Below are positions 28,411 to 38,214 of a DNA stretch of 64,000 bases, piece after piece. The translations under genes were made by a program, and so were the position numbers. The DNA is from Clostridiaceae bacterium (GTDB lineage Bacteria > Bacillota > Clostridia > Lachnospirales > Lachnospiraceae). Below the pieces are notes generated by a model. That model saw only the letters and a list, made by a program, of their open reading frames with translations. It was not told the DNA's origin and did not search any database. Position 1 is the first letter of the stretch, and each line of letters opens with the position of its first letter. The stretch is taken from the NCBI GenBank assembly GCA_018378255.1, contig JAGZXV010000004.1, positions 1 to 64,000 of the forward strand, given 5' to 3'.

Positions 28411-29385
28411 ATGAATGAATTATTCTATATCTTCCATGGATATGGCGGTGAAAATTCACTAATGCCCCTGGTTGATTATATGCAGAAAAAAGGACATCCT
28501 ACATTAGTAATTGATGATCAAAAATTTCCCTATACACGTGCTGAGATGTTTGAACGTTTAAACGAATTAAAAAAGCAATATCGGATTGTCTTAATAACCT
28601 CAGCCCATTTATGGTTTGATCAATACAATTACCTGCATTTTTATGGGCATGACCCCAACATGATATCAGCTCTTGAGCTGTTAGATTACTTAAAGCCAGA
28701 CTATTCTGTATTTTATCCGCATGACATGGAATGCTTTATGCATGATAGCGAAATTTCATGGCTCACTCTGTTTGATCTGGTTATGCTTCCTTACCAGCAT
28801 AACATTTATTACAAACTTAAGCATCTATGCAAACGCGTTGAGATCGTTTACTGGATCAAAAAGCATACGAATACTGAATTATTAGTAGATCGTGATAATC
28901 CGGTATATAAGCCCGCCTTTTTCCCAAGTAATATTATTACTTTTTATGACCAGCTGGGAGCCGAAGGTTATGCTGACTGGTTTCGGCGCTATATTGGCCC
29001 GGACATCGCTATTAAAATGCCTGCAGGAGATTTTGGCGTATATCCGATTCTCTCAAAAGAAGGTTATCATTTTTTAGATCCGGCAAAATCAGTCTATGAT
29101 GCCATGTCAGATTATAATCTTATCATCGGAAGCGGGCATTCCTCCATCATTTACGAAGCCGCATACAGCGGAATACCGGTTATATCTATTCTGGATGGTT
29201 GTTTTACTGATGAAATTTATTTAAAAAGTATATCTGGCATCAATGGCGTCTACCCACTTCATCCTGAAGAACTCCAGGATTTTTTAAAGGATATTAACTC
29301 CAGCCACAAACTACTGTCTACCGGGCCTGATATTTTAAAACCATTTGATTTTAACCGCGTATATAAGTATCTTACAGACTTTTAA
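28411..29385 (+). CDS. GT-B-like glycosyl/glycerophosphotransferase-like protein
   Basis: 324 residues from ATG 28411, preceded by AGGAGG; an upstream in-frame extension to 28330 overlaps the previous gene and lacks a ribosome site. The N-terminal half has alternating strands and helices (FYIFHGYGGENS; YSVFYPHDMECF). The C-terminal half has IIGSGHSSIIYEAAYSGIPVISILDG, a typical GT-B donor-site segment similar in style to CDP-glycerol glycerophosphotransferases and LpxB/MurG-like enzymes. With TagD-like genes in the locus, glycerophosphate transfer is a candidate role. This is inference. It is co-transcribed with the DUF4214 gene. Confidence 0.68.
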   Translation: MNELFYIFHGYGGENSLMPLVDYMQKKGHPTLVIDDQKFPYTRAEMFERLNELKKQYRIVLITSAHLWFDQYNYLHFYGHDPNMISALELLDYLKPDYSVFYPHDMECFMHDSEISWLTLFDLVMLPYQHNIYYKLKHLCKRVEIVYWIKKHTNTELLVDRDNPVYKPAFFPSNIITFYDQLGAEGYADWFRRYIGPDIAIKMPAGDFGVYPILSKEGYHFLDPAKSVYDAMSDYNLIIGSGHSSIIYEAAYSGIPVISILDGCFTDEIYLKSISGINGVYPLHPEELQDFLKDINSSHKLLSTGPDILKPFDFNRVYKYLTDF

Positions 29386-29388
29386 AAA

Positions 29389-29424
29389 ATATTCCCGGTA
29401 CCTTTTAAAAAGGGCCGGGAATAT
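29389..29424. terminator. Hairpin between convergent genes
   Basis: Arms ATATTCCCGG (29389-29398) and CCGGGAATAT (29415-29424) form a 10-bp stem with a 16-base spacer between the ends of the GT-B-like gene and the leftward ABC ATPase gene. T-runs are weak, so bidirectional termination is likely but not certain. Confidence 0.6.
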
Positions 29425-29446
29425 CCTGTCTTATATAACCTGTCTT

Positions 29447-30652
29447 TTACTCTTTCTCCCACTGATGCACTAATCTGCTGATCCCTTTATCCTTAATTTC
29501 AGAATACATCTCAAATTCAAATGCCTCCTGGAAATTGTCTACTGGAAAACCGTCTACTGTAGTAATTGATAAATCCATCTTATATTTGCCCGGAATTAGA
29601 AGAACTGAACTAAATTTAAGATCAATGCTTCCATCTTCATCCAAATCAATGCGCTCCGCATAATCTACTCTGCTATTCGTAGCATAACACTTTACTCCTT
29701 CGGCATTTCTAATCTCAAATCCAAAGGCCACATCTTCAACCTTCTGCTTTACCTCATAGGAAATTCTAATGGTAACCTGATCTCCCGTTTTATAAAGATT
29801 TCTGCCATTTTCACTTTTAACAAGAGACTCTACCTCTTTAATCCTTACCAAGCCGCTGCCTGATCGCTCATTTGTCTTTGCCAGCTCAACCGGAGCAGGA
29901 TTCGTATCCTGCCTTAGCTGTCCCATATAGGACATATAATGAGGATGTACGTCTCTTGGGTTGCCCTCTTCCTGTATCTTCCCGTCGTGAATCCAAATAG
30001 TTCTTTCACAAAACTCTTCAATCTGCCCTAATCCGTGAGAGACAATTACAATTGTAGTACCTTCCGCCTTAATTTGTTTCAGCTTATTGAAACATTTTGC
30101 CTGGAAATTTGCATCTCCCACAGCTAAAATTTCATCAATCAACAGGATATCTGCATCTACATTGATAGCTACCGCAAATGCCAAACGCATATACATCCCT
30201 GAGGAATACGTTCTTACAGGGTTATCAATAAAATCCCGCAGCTCAGAAAACTCTATAATCTTTTCTAATCTTGCATCGATCTCCTTCCGGGTCAAACCAA
30301 AAATCGAAGCATTAGTATAGATATTCTGTCTGCCGCTCATATCCGGATGAAAACCCGCGCCTAATTCAATTAAGCTGGACACCCGTCCTCTCATCTCTAT
30401 GGTTCCGCTGTCCGGATACATAATTCTCGTAAGCAATTTTAATGTGGTACTTTTACCACATCCATTGTGTCCTATTAATCCAATAGCTTCACCTTTTTTC
30501 ACTTCAAAACTGATGCCGCTTAATACATTTCGTTCTTCATATTTTCTTCTTTTACTAAATAATGCTAATTCCTTCAGCGTTCGTCCTTTATCCAAATATA
30601 CCCGGAATTTTTTAGTTATATCATGCACTTCGATTGCATTTTCAGCTTTCAT
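29447..30652 (-). CDS. Polysaccharide ABC exporter ATPase with C-terminal substrate domain (Wzt/RgpD-like)
   Basis: 401 residues. Walker A GHNGCGKST, signature YSSGMYMRLAFA and Walker B ILLIDEILAVGD are intact in the first 250 residues. The C-terminal 130 residues (after about 270) form an extra beta-rich domain as in Wzt proteins that read the finished glycan. It powers export of a lipid-linked polysaccharide across the cytoplasmic membrane with the permease encoded 16 bases upstream. It is the last gene of the second leftward operon, and its stop faces the hairpin at 29389-29424. Confidence 0.93.
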   Translation of the reverse strand: MKAENAIEVHDITKKFRVYLDKGRTLKELALFSKRRKYEERNVLSGISFEVKKGEAIGLIGHNGCGKSTTLKLLTRIMYPDSGTIEMRGRVSSLIELGAGFHPDMSGRQNIYTNASIFGLTRKEIDARLEKIIEFSELRDFIDNPVRTYSSGMYMRLAFAVAINVDADILLIDEILAVGDANFQAKCFNKLKQIKAEGTTIVIVSHGLGQIEEFCERTIWIHDGKIQEEGNPRDVHPHYMSYMGQLRQDTNPAPVELAKTNERSGSGLVRIKEVESLVKSENGRNLYKTGDQVTIRISYEVKQKVEDVAFGFEIRNAEGVKCYATNSRVDYAERIDLDEDGSIDLKFSSVLLIPGKYKMDLSITTVDGFPVDNFQEAFEFEMYSEIKDKGISRLVHQWEKE

Positions 30653-30668
30653 GCCCTACCTCATTTCT

Positions 30669-31445
30669 TTACATCTGTTCTGCAAAATGTCTCTTCAACT
30701 TTCCAAATACTATGAAACCAATGATCAAAAGCCCTATACCAACGCCGGTTGCATGGATCAAGGTGCTCAAATGGGGCGCCCTTCCATAATAGAGAATATC
30801 TCTATAGGCAATAATGACCGGTGTCATCGGATTCAGCATATAAAGCGACATATAGCGTTCCGGAATAAGGTCAATAGAATACATAATCGGGGTCAGAAAC
30901 TGCCATGCCATCGTAATAATTCCCAACAGATATTCTAAGTCCCGGATATAAACAGTCGCTGCTGATACAATCAAAGCAGAACCTAGTGATAACATATACT
31001 CTACAAGCATTATAACCGGCAGATACAAAACCGCAATAAAGTTAAGACCTCTTCCGGAAAAAGCAACCACAATAAGAACTACAACAAAACTCAAAAGCAT
31101 ATTAACAAACTGGCTGGTAGTGAATGCGATCGGCAGTACCTCTCGCGGAAAATATATTTTTTTAACCATATCCTGTTGGCAACGGATACAACTGGAACCA
31201 CCTGATACTGATGTACTAAAAAACAGCCATGGAACCAACGCTACAAACAAATGTAGATAATAATCTTCCACATCCGATCTCAAAATAATTGAAAAAACCA
31301 ATGTATAAACAACCAGCTGCAGCAATGGGTTTAAAAACGTCCAAAAAAAGCCCAAAATCGAACCTTTATACCGCCCTTGAAGATCCCTTCGTACCAAGCT
31401 GAATATCATTTCCCGATATGCATATAATTCTTTAGCTAACTGCAT
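30669..31445 (-). CDS. Polysaccharide ABC exporter permease (Wzm/RgpC-like)
   Basis: 258 residues with about six hydrophobic helices. YREMIFSLVRRDLQGRYKGS followed by LGFFWTFLNPLLQLVVY is the conserved N-terminus of ABC-2 polysaccharide exporters (Wzm, TagG, RgpC). It pairs with the ATPase gene 16 bases downstream. In Gram-positive rhamnan systems the RgpC/RgpD pair moves the lipid-linked polymer outward, which agrees with the RgpF-like and rml genes in this locus. Confidence 0.92.
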   Translation of the reverse strand: MQLAKELYAYREMIFSLVRRDLQGRYKGSILGFFWTFLNPLLQLVVYTLVFSIILRSDVEDYYLHLFVALVPWLFFSTSVSGGSSCIRCQQDMVKKIYFPREVLPIAFTTSQFVNMLLSFVVVLIVVAFSGRGLNFIAVLYLPVIMLVEYMLSLGSALIVSAATVYIRDLEYLLGIITMAWQFLTPIMYSIDLIPERYMSLYMLNPMTPVIIAYRDILYYGRAPHLSTLIHATGVGIGLLIIGFIVFGKLKRHFAEQM

Positions 31446-31458
31446 CTTGTCCTCCGAT

Positions 31459-32610
31459 TTAAACTAATTTTTCATACACCTGTTTTAGTATTTCAACAGA
31501 ATGTTTCCAGGTATATTTCTGGGCTCTCTCGATCCCTTTTTTACTTAATTCCTCACAAAGAGCCCTATCACTCATGACTCTTGCCATTGCCGCTTTTATC
31601 TCATCTACGCTCAAAGGATCAACTAAAATCCCAGCATCTCCCACCACTTCCGGCAAAGAGGAACAGTTTGATGTTATAACCGTTGTTCCGCAGGCCATAG
31701 CCTCTAATGGCGGCATACCGAAGCCTTCATAAAGAGAAGGGAATAAAAATGCCTTTGCCCCTTTCATTAACACCGGTACGTCTTCAGCATCTACATATCC
31801 GGTAAAAATAACCTGATTTTCTATTTTCAGCTTGTGTACTGTTTCGAATATAGAATCATAGAGCCACCCCTTTCCGCCAGCCAAAACAAGCTTAGGCGTA
31901 ACCTTACAGCCGTTCTCCCTTAACAGCGTGTCATAAGCTCCAATGACACGCTCAATATTTTTTCTTGGTTCCAAAGTTCCTAAATATAAAAAATACTCTC
32001 CCTGAATTTTATAATGCTCTTTCGTTGCTTCCACCTGTTCTTCTGTAAAATTGGGATGATACAAATTCAAATCCACCCCATTTGGCATAACTGTAATTTT
32101 GTCTGGGTTCACTCCAAGATATTTTACAATTTCCCGCTTGCTGAACTCAGATACTGTAATAATCGCATCCGCCCGTCTGCAGGAGCCCTTTAGGGTAAGC
32201 TGAAGCCATCTTCTGGTTTTATAAAACACCGTTTCCGGGTATGCCTTATATGCCATATCATGAACGATGGTAACCGTTTTCCCCTTAACCCCCGGCGGGA
32301 CAACGAAATTAAAAAATTGCGTAATTTGTCTGTCTTTTCCAAAAAACATGCTGTATGGGATAGGAAAAAAAGGCCATACTAATTTATAAATTGTAGGATG
32401 AAACCATTTACACGGATTCATCTTTACCCCGTATTTTTCATATTCATGAACCGGATACCTTTGCCCGTCTTCTTGGTGATATGCCATATAATCACATTGG
32501 CACTGATACTCCGGGTCCACTGCCAGTTCTTTTACGATATTATCCGCACACCAGCCAATTCCCGTTTTATTGCCTCCCAGAAACAGCTGTGATTCAAATG
32601 CCACTTTCAT
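31459..32610 (-). CDS. GT4 family glycosyltransferase
   Basis: 383 residues with a GT-B fold of the GT4 family: N-terminal GGNKTGIGWCADNI, middle TVSEFSKREIVKYL, donor-site LGTLEPRKNIERVI and PSLYEGFGMPPLEAMACG with the EX7E pair. Related proteins are mannosyl- or rhamnosyltransferases of wall polysaccharides. It sits 13 bases from the permease gene in the same operon. The sugar specificity is not readable. Confidence 0.92.
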   Translation of the reverse strand: MKVAFESQLFLGGNKTGIGWCADNIVKELAVDPEYQCQCDYMAYHQEDGQRYPVHEYEKYGVKMNPCKWFHPTIYKLVWPFFPIPYSMFFGKDRQITQFFNFVVPPGVKGKTVTIVHDMAYKAYPETVFYKTRRWLQLTLKGSCRRADAIITVSEFSKREIVKYLGVNPDKITVMPNGVDLNLYHPNFTEEQVEATKEHYKIQGEYFLYLGTLEPRKNIERVIGAYDTLLRENGCKVTPKLVLAGGKGWLYDSIFETVHKLKIENQVIFTGYVDAEDVPVLMKGAKAFLFPSLYEGFGMPPLEAMACGTTVITSNCSSLPEVVGDAGILVDPLSVDEIKAAMARVMSDRALCEELSKKGIERAQKYTWKHSVEILKQVYEKLV

Positions 32611-32622
32611 AGTATTCCTCCA

Positions 32623-33771
32623 CTACTTAATTTCAAATTCCCGGTACACCTTAAGAACCTCTTCTATCATATAGTCCACATTATAATATTCCCGCACCCT
32701 TTTTGCGGCCGCTTCACCATACTTACTTCTTTCCTGCGGATGTTTAATCAGCCAATTCATAGCCTCAGCAAGCGCACCGGCATCCCCCGGCTCTACCGTT
32801 AGCCCCGTCTGTCCGCCAACACTGACATACGGTACCCCGCTCGGTAACTTAGTATTGATTACCGGTTTCCCATATGCCATGGCTTCCATCTGTACTATCC
32901 CAAATGCTTCACTTTTTGCAATAGACGGAAGTACAAATATATCACAATCTGCTAATTCCTGATTTAAAACCTCATTTGACACACTTCCTAAAAAGCGCAC
33001 TCTGTCTGTTATCTCCAGAGATGAAGATAACTGCTCCAATTCTGTTTTTAGCACTCCGTCACCTATAATTGTGAGAAACGCTTCATCCGCATCTTTCAAT
33101 GCATGCAGCAAAACTTCACAGCCTTTATAATAAACCAAACGGCCAATAAATAAAAAATTGGTTTTACGGCCTGTCCTATTTTCATTTTTATAAGAGCTTT
33201 TTTCCTTTAAACTGGACAGATACTTATCCGCTTTTTCTAATACGCCGCGCTCAACCCCAAAGGGTATTACACGGCATTTGCGGCGGTAAGGGCCTAAATA
33301 GGAAGACCCCTCAATATGCCCCTCTGTTGCTACCATGATAACATCAGCCCGTTTCAATAGCCACTCCATAATTGGACGATAAAAATACATCATCTTTTTT
33401 TGTCTTACCACATCACTATGCCACCATAAAATCACCTTTCCCTTATATCCCGATAAAAGACAGGCCAAGTCTGCTAACGGAAACGGCATATGAATGTGTA
33501 TAATGTCCTGTATACGGCTTCTTTTACGAAATTGCATTAAAAAAGACGGCGAAACAGGCAGAGAGCAAAATGTTCCCATACTAGAACATCGATATACCTT
33601 CACCCCATTAATTACCTCTTCGCTCTTTGATCCCCTAACTTGGCAAGTCAGTACTGACATACTGACATCTTCACATAATCCCTCAGCTATATCCTGTACG
33701 ATCCTTTCAATACCTCCTAACATAGGATAATACATTCTACATACCTGCATTACATCTATATTGTCTTTCAT
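32623..33771 (-). CDS. GT4 family glycosyltransferase
   Basis: 382 residues. MQVCRMYYPMLGGIERIVQDI carries the GGxE acceptor/donor loop typical of GT4. Further on are FIGRLVYYKGCEVLLHAL and PSIAKSEAFGIVQMEAMAYG with the EX7E motif. It probably adds an early sugar of the repeat after the sugar transferase primes the lipid. The start overlaps the stop of that upstream gene by 4 bases (ATGA type), so the pair is coupled. Confidence 0.92.
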   Translation of the reverse strand: MKDNIDVMQVCRMYYPMLGGIERIVQDIAEGLCEDVSMSVLTCQVRGSKSEEVINGVKVYRCSSMGTFCSLPVSPSFLMQFRKRSRIQDIIHIHMPFPLADLACLLSGYKGKVILWWHSDVVRQKKMMYFYRPIMEWLLKRADVIMVATEGHIEGSSYLGPYRRKCRVIPFGVERGVLEKADKYLSSLKEKSSYKNENRTGRKTNFLFIGRLVYYKGCEVLLHALKDADEAFLTIIGDGVLKTELEQLSSSLEITDRVRFLGSVSNEVLNQELADCDIFVLPSIAKSEAFGIVQMEAMAYGKPVINTKLPSGVPYVSVGGQTGLTVEPGDAGALAEAMNWLIKHPQERSKYGEAAAKRVREYYNVDYMIEEVLKVYREFEIK

Positions 33772-35156
33772 AAACTTCCATCTTTCTTGCTTTCATCTTC
33801 TTTAGTTACTGCTTCACTTTCAGTAAGCGTAAACCCCTCCGTACTCTCCTTCATAAAGAGCACTTTAATTGTCTTAAATATAATTTCAATATCAAGAAGA
33901 ATCGAATAATTCTGTATATACATCAAATCCAGCTTCAGCTTATCATATGCAGAAGTATTATACTTCCCATATACTTGAGCATAACCAGTCAGGCCGCCTT
34001 TTACCTTCATCCTAAGTTTAAACTCCGGGATCTGCTCCGAATAAATTTCCACATGCTCTACCCGTTCCGGCCGGGGGCCCACAATACTCATATCACCCTT
34101 TAAAATATTAAATAACTGAGGTAACTCATCAACTCTAGTCTTACGAATTAATTTTCCAATTGGAGTAATCCGCGGATCTTCGTCCACCGCTGGAACTGAA
34201 AGTCCTTCTTTTTCAGCATCCACAATCATACTTCTAAATTTACAAATAGAAAATATCTTTCCATCCTTCGTACAGCGATCCTGTTGGTAAAACACAGGCC
34301 CTCTGTCATAAAGCTTAATCGCCAAAGCAGTCAGCAAAAAAACGGGGGACATTATAACCAAACCTGCTAAAGATAAAATAATATCCATCAGACGTTTTAT
34401 AAAGCGCTGTTCAATATTCAATCCTGTGTTTCTGGACAACAATAAAGGTGTATCAAACAGATGCAGACTTTCCGCACTTCTTAAAATAATATCCGAAATT
34501 TTTGGAATTGTATAGGTCCGTATTGACTCTCCATAACAGTATTTTAAGATTAAGTTACGTTCTTGTGAGGAAATATCACATAAAATCACACCTTCGTATT
34601 GCCCAGCCTTTTCGCATATTCTTTCCACACCGACAGATATATGAATAATTTCACCTATAATATAACGGTCTGCACGGCTATGTAATTTGCTCATCAAACT
34701 ATAAATCGGGTGCTGGCCATATACCAATAAAACTCTTCTTGGCGGATAAAGTTTTCGATATATTCTGCTGCAAATTGTACTCCAAACAATTGTCAACACC
34801 AATTCTTCCAAAAGCATAATAAATAATGGTTCAAGATTCTGAAAGTGTTTTGTTACCAGCGTAATCTGAAGATAAATCATCGCAGTCGCACAAATATTAG
34901 CAAGCATCAGCGAGTAAATCAAGTTAAAAGTTCTTAAATAACCAATGCGTAGTCCACCATAAATAGTACAGAATAGCAACAGTAAAATCCCATATACCGC
35001 TACCATCAGCCAGTTTCCTGTTCTGTTGTATGGTATCTCCATTTTCCCGTTGTAGTGGTCCAACCATACATTCCAATACAAAGCCATTTCACAGCCGATG
35101 AGGATCATAGCGAACAAAAATCTCACTATTCGCTTATATTGTTCATAATTTTTCAT
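33768..35156 (-). CDS. Undecaprenyl-phosphate sugar-1-phosphate transferase (CpsE/WbaP-like)
   Basis: 462 residues. Four to five N-terminal membrane helices, a soluble Rossmann-like middle, then the C-terminal catalytic domain of the bacterial sugar transferase family: KRLMDIILSLAGL helix, CKFRSMIVDAEKEG, and TRVDELPQLFNILKGDMSIVGPRPE. It starts the repeat by placing a sugar phosphate on undecaprenyl phosphate in the membrane. It follows the polymerase-like gene by 24 bases and precedes two GT4 genes. Confidence 0.93.
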   Translation of the reverse strand: MKNYEQYKRIVRFLFAMILIGCEMALYWNVWLDHYNGKMEIPYNRTGNWLMVAVYGILLLLFCTIYGGLRIGYLRTFNLIYSLMLANICATAMIYLQITLVTKHFQNLEPLFIMLLEELVLTIVWSTICSRIYRKLYPPRRVLLVYGQHPIYSLMSKLHSRADRYIIGEIIHISVGVERICEKAGQYEGVILCDISSQERNLILKYCYGESIRTYTIPKISDIILRSAESLHLFDTPLLLSRNTGLNIEQRFIKRLMDIILSLAGLVIMSPVFLLTALAIKLYDRGPVFYQQDRCTKDGKIFSICKFRSMIVDAEKEGLSVPAVDEDPRITPIGKLIRKTRVDELPQLFNILKGDMSIVGPRPERVEHVEIYSEQIPEFKLRMKVKGGLTGYAQVYGKYNTSAYDKLKLDLMYIQNYSILLDIEIIFKTIKVLFMKESTEGFTLTESEAVTKEDESKKDGSL

Positions 35157-35180
35157 ATAGGAACCAACACCTTTACTCTA

Positions 35181-36803
35181 TCATTCCTTAGTTTTAACGG
35201 ATACATCTCTACAGCCTGAAAGCCCTGTCATCAGCAAAACCCACATAACAGGCGCTACTATTGGAACACTGATATTGACAAACGCCTGTGCAGCATATGC
35301 AACGCATGCAAAAAATGCAGCCATAACTTCTGGCTTATCTAATGCATTTTTAAGCATTCTTACAGCCGATGTAACCAACAGACCAATATAAGCTGTTAAG
35401 CCAAATATCCCCATCGTCACAAAATACTGCAGGTATTCATTATGAGCGCTGTCAAAAGTCTCTTTGTAAAGGCTTGTCATTTCTTTATAATTGTTTTGTA
35501 TTGTCAAGATACCAAAAGTATCCGGTCCATATCCAAATAATTTATGGATCAATGGGAATTTCATGTAATTTTCTACCGCAATTCTCCAAATATACCCTCT
35601 ATGAGTTCCCCACTCATCATCCAGAACCAAATATCTTTCCAACGCTCCATAGCGCTGTACATGCCCGCCTTTGTTTACATCCCAAATCATAAATATAACC
35701 GTAGCAATAACAACTACTAAAACAACCAGCCAGCCTCGTATCAGCCACGGACTACAGGAATCACTTAAATCCTTTTTGTTGTAAGCCGAAAAATAAAGCA
35801 CAGCCGCAAGGGACCATAAAGCAACTATAATAACTACTAGCAACTTCATATCTGCCAGTATAAGAAAAAGACTGTCCAAACCAACAACTTTATCAGACCA
35901 TACACGATTAATAATTGTCAATACCTTTACAACAGTAAAAATAGTTGCTACTAAGACTACATATCTTCTCACGCCTGTTTTTTTACGAAACAAGTAGAGT
36001 GGCATAAATCCATAAAGCGCAAGAAGTGCAAGATATGCATTATCACTAAGTCCCATAAACAAAGCTGTCATTGCAATAATTGTACCAATATAGTAAATAA
36101 TGGTCTTTATACGATTCTTCTCAATAGCGAATAAGGTCATAACTGCTCCTAGCCCCAGACCAACAAAAGATGCATAAGTATTTACATTACCAATTGTCGA
36201 AGTAAATATTGTCCATTGGCTTGCTTTGAGCCTGACTTTAAAGTGCAGTATATCCATCTGAAAATAGTCTGTAATGCCAAATAAACATACAAGCATTACT
36301 ACAACTAAAAATGCATCTATATGCCACCTTTTAAATTTCATTAATTTTGTTACTGAAAAAAACATAACTCCATAAAGCATTAGAAGAAATAATCCAGTAT
36401 AACGTCCTTCGTTTCCCCAAAACGATTCATATAAATAATCTGACTGCAATGTGGAAACAATGGCTATCAACAAAAAAGCCATCATGGCGATGTCAGGCGC
36501 ATTACAATGCCGTAACAGCTCTGTTGGTTTAAAATAATGCAGTATACGTTTTGTATTTATTCCATTAAACAGTTCATAGTCTTGGTAGCAGAAACACACA
36601 GTCATAACAATAAGTACTGCCAGCATAGTTATAACCGAGACCCAAAAAAACATATACTTGGTCTCTAAAATATTAAAATAAAAATCAGTAATTATTAATG
36701 GAAGCAGCAGCAATATCCACAAGGCAAAAAAGTTCACTACCTTCGCATAGAGATCTGAACATCTATCGCAGAATACCTTCTGGTTAATTTTTCTTTTTGC
36801 CAT
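35181..36803 (-). CDS. O-antigen ligase/polymerase-like membrane protein (Wzy_C family)
   Basis: 540 residues with about 12 hydrophobic helices. A large outer loop near residues 380-450 contains TFDSAHNEYLQYF, the His-containing motif of WaaL/Wzy_C proteins, and GYGPDTFG. In Gram-positives such proteins polymerise or ligate surface glycans outside the membrane. It is the first gene of the second leftward operon, with AGGAGG before the ATG at 36803 and a promoter-like sequence at 36850-36878. A Wzy-like protein beside an ABC exporter is somewhat unusual, so ligation to the wall may be its job. Confidence 0.85.
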   Translation of the reverse strand: MAKRKINQKVFCDRCSDLYAKVVNFFALWILLLLPLIITDFYFNILETKYMFFWVSVITMLAVLIVMTVCFCYQDYELFNGINTKRILHYFKPTELLRHCNAPDIAMMAFLLIAIVSTLQSDYLYESFWGNEGRYTGLFLLMLYGVMFFSVTKLMKFKRWHIDAFLVVVMLVCLFGITDYFQMDILHFKVRLKASQWTIFTSTIGNVNTYASFVGLGLGAVMTLFAIEKNRIKTIIYYIGTIIAMTALFMGLSDNAYLALLALYGFMPLYLFRKKTGVRRYVVLVATIFTVVKVLTIINRVWSDKVVGLDSLFLILADMKLLVVIIVALWSLAAVLYFSAYNKKDLSDSCSPWLIRGWLVVLVVVIATVIFMIWDVNKGGHVQRYGALERYLVLDDEWGTHRGYIWRIAVENYMKFPLIHKLFGYGPDTFGILTIQNNYKEMTSLYKETFDSAHNEYLQYFVTMGIFGLTAYIGLLVTSAVRMLKNALDKPEVMAAFFACVAYAAQAFVNISVPIVAPVMWVLLMTGLSGCRDVSVKTKE

Positions 36804-36849
36804 AAAATCAAAGCCTCCTGTTAAATAATCTTTGGTTAAATCTCAGTAC

Positions 36850-36878
36850 AGTATATCATCTTATAAAAGATAACGCAA
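36850..36878 (-). promoter_or_regulatory. Predicted sigma-A promoter of second glycan operon
   Basis: On the minus strand TTGCGT (36878-36873), 17-base spacer, TATACT (36855-36850), 46 bases before the ATG at 36803. Confidence 0.65.
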
Positions 36879-36944
36879 CTTTCCAATTTCAAAAACACTT
36901 GGCAATTATTTAAGAATCATTTAATATTTTCCATTTTGCACAAA

Positions 36945-36972
36945 AGGCGAAGACATTTCCATGTCTCCGCCT
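36945..36972 (-). terminator. Intrinsic terminator of the RND efflux operon
   Basis: A 12-bp stem (AGGCGAAGACAT / ATGTCTCCGCCT, one mismatch) with a TTCC loop, followed on the minus strand by TTTTGT. It lies 23 bases after the stop of the last TolC-like gene. Confidence 0.8.
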
Positions 36973-36995
36973 CTCGCATCACACCAAACTACCTT

Positions 36996-38195
36996 CTACT
37001 CATAACTAGCCAGCCCCTTCACCGCCCAGTCATAAGTCTCCATCGCCTGAAAAAGCGCGATATCCGCCGCTTCCTTCTCAGACATCTTCTGCAGATACTG
37101 AAGCTGCAGACCGATATATTCCGTCTCCCCCACCATGCCCATCTGGTGCATGGTATCCGCAGACTGTTTGCTGATTACAGCACTTTCATAACCGGTCAAA
37201 GCGGCTTCATACTCCGCTTTTTTCTTCAGGACATCATTGTATAACTCTTGCATTTTTATGGTCATTTTCTGCTCTGCTTCTTCTACACTCATGAGATGCA
37301 GTCTTTTTTCTGCAGTAGAACCATTGGTCCCTGTATGTCTTACTGAGATGAGAGCAGCATTATTTCCAATAGCCTTCTTCGTATCTTCTTCCAGATTCAT
37401 GGCTGCAATGCGGTTTAAATCGGAAGTCGGAATCGGGCGGATCTCCGGATTGGCATCTGCAGGCCACCCTGTCATCACGATCAGTTTCCTCCTCAGATCA
37501 TCCTGTGTACTGCTGAGGGAGGCTAAGGACGCCTCTGCCGACAGTACGCTGGACTGGGCGGACAACAGATCCGCCTCCGTAGCGGTACCAAGACCGGCCT
37601 GCTGGGTAACAAGGGCATATTTAGCATCATACATCGCCTTCATCTTCTCAAGGATGCCTTTCTGGGCTTCAATACTGCTGTAGGCAATCATCAGGCTTTG
37701 GGCCCCGCTGACCGCCTGGCGCTCGTACTGACGCAGCGTTTGAGTGTTCTTATCGCTGTTAAAATTATCCACCACATCAGAATAAGTTGTAATAACTGAC
37801 TGGATCGCTTTATCCAAACCTTTATTAGTCATATAAGAAACTGTCAGCTGATAAATATCATTTGGATTGGTGGCGTGGTCTAAAGCTTCCTTGTCCCTCT
37901 CCGCCCCATCTTTATAGCTTTTTCTCTGACTCTTTAATTCCTGTGTCACATTGACATAATCCTGCTTCATACGGTCAAATGAATCCCACATCACCTGCAT
38001 GCCGGCATTATATTCATGAACCAGGTCAGGAAGTTCCTCGTATTCAAGAACATCATCCTGAAGCCGTGCCAGAGTTTCTGCATCATACTTTTCCGGTTCC
38101 GTCACGCCGGGACCGGAAGCCATCGCCTGGGCCGGAAAAGCGGCAATCAACGCCGCAGAAAGCAGGGCGGAAACAATCCTCTTGTTTGTTCTCAT
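36996..38195 (-). CDS. Secreted TolC-like outer-channel family protein
   Basis: 399 residues. A signal peptide (about 1-27, ending AQAMASG) precedes a long helical, coiled-coil-rich body with the duplicated TolC/OEP layout; GLGTATEADLLSAQSSVLSAE and MGMVGETEYIGLQLQYLQ are the two equivalent helical hairpins. In diderms this family forms the outer-membrane duct of RND pumps. Here there is no sign of an outer membrane, so it may act as a periplasm-like wall-spanning partner. It ends the RND operon, 19 bases after its paralogue. Confidence 0.8.
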   Translation of the reverse strand: MRTNKRIVSALLSAALIAAFPAQAMASGPGVTEPEKYDAETLARLQDDVLEYEELPDLVHEYNAGMQVMWDSFDRMKQDYVNVTQELKSQRKSYKDGAERDKEALDHATNPNDIYQLTVSYMTNKGLDKAIQSVITTYSDVVDNFNSDKNTQTLRQYERQAVSGAQSLMIAYSSIEAQKGILEKMKAMYDAKYALVTQQAGLGTATEADLLSAQSSVLSAEASLASLSSTQDDLRRKLIVMTGWPADANPEIRPIPTSDLNRIAAMNLEEDTKKAIGNNAALISVRHTGTNGSTAEKRLHLMSVEEAEQKMTIKMQELYNDVLKKKAEYEAALTGYESAVISKQSADTMHQMGMVGETEYIGLQLQYLQKMSEKEAADIALFQAMETYDWAVKGLASYE

Positions 38196-38214
38196 AATTA
38201 CATCCCGCCTTTCA

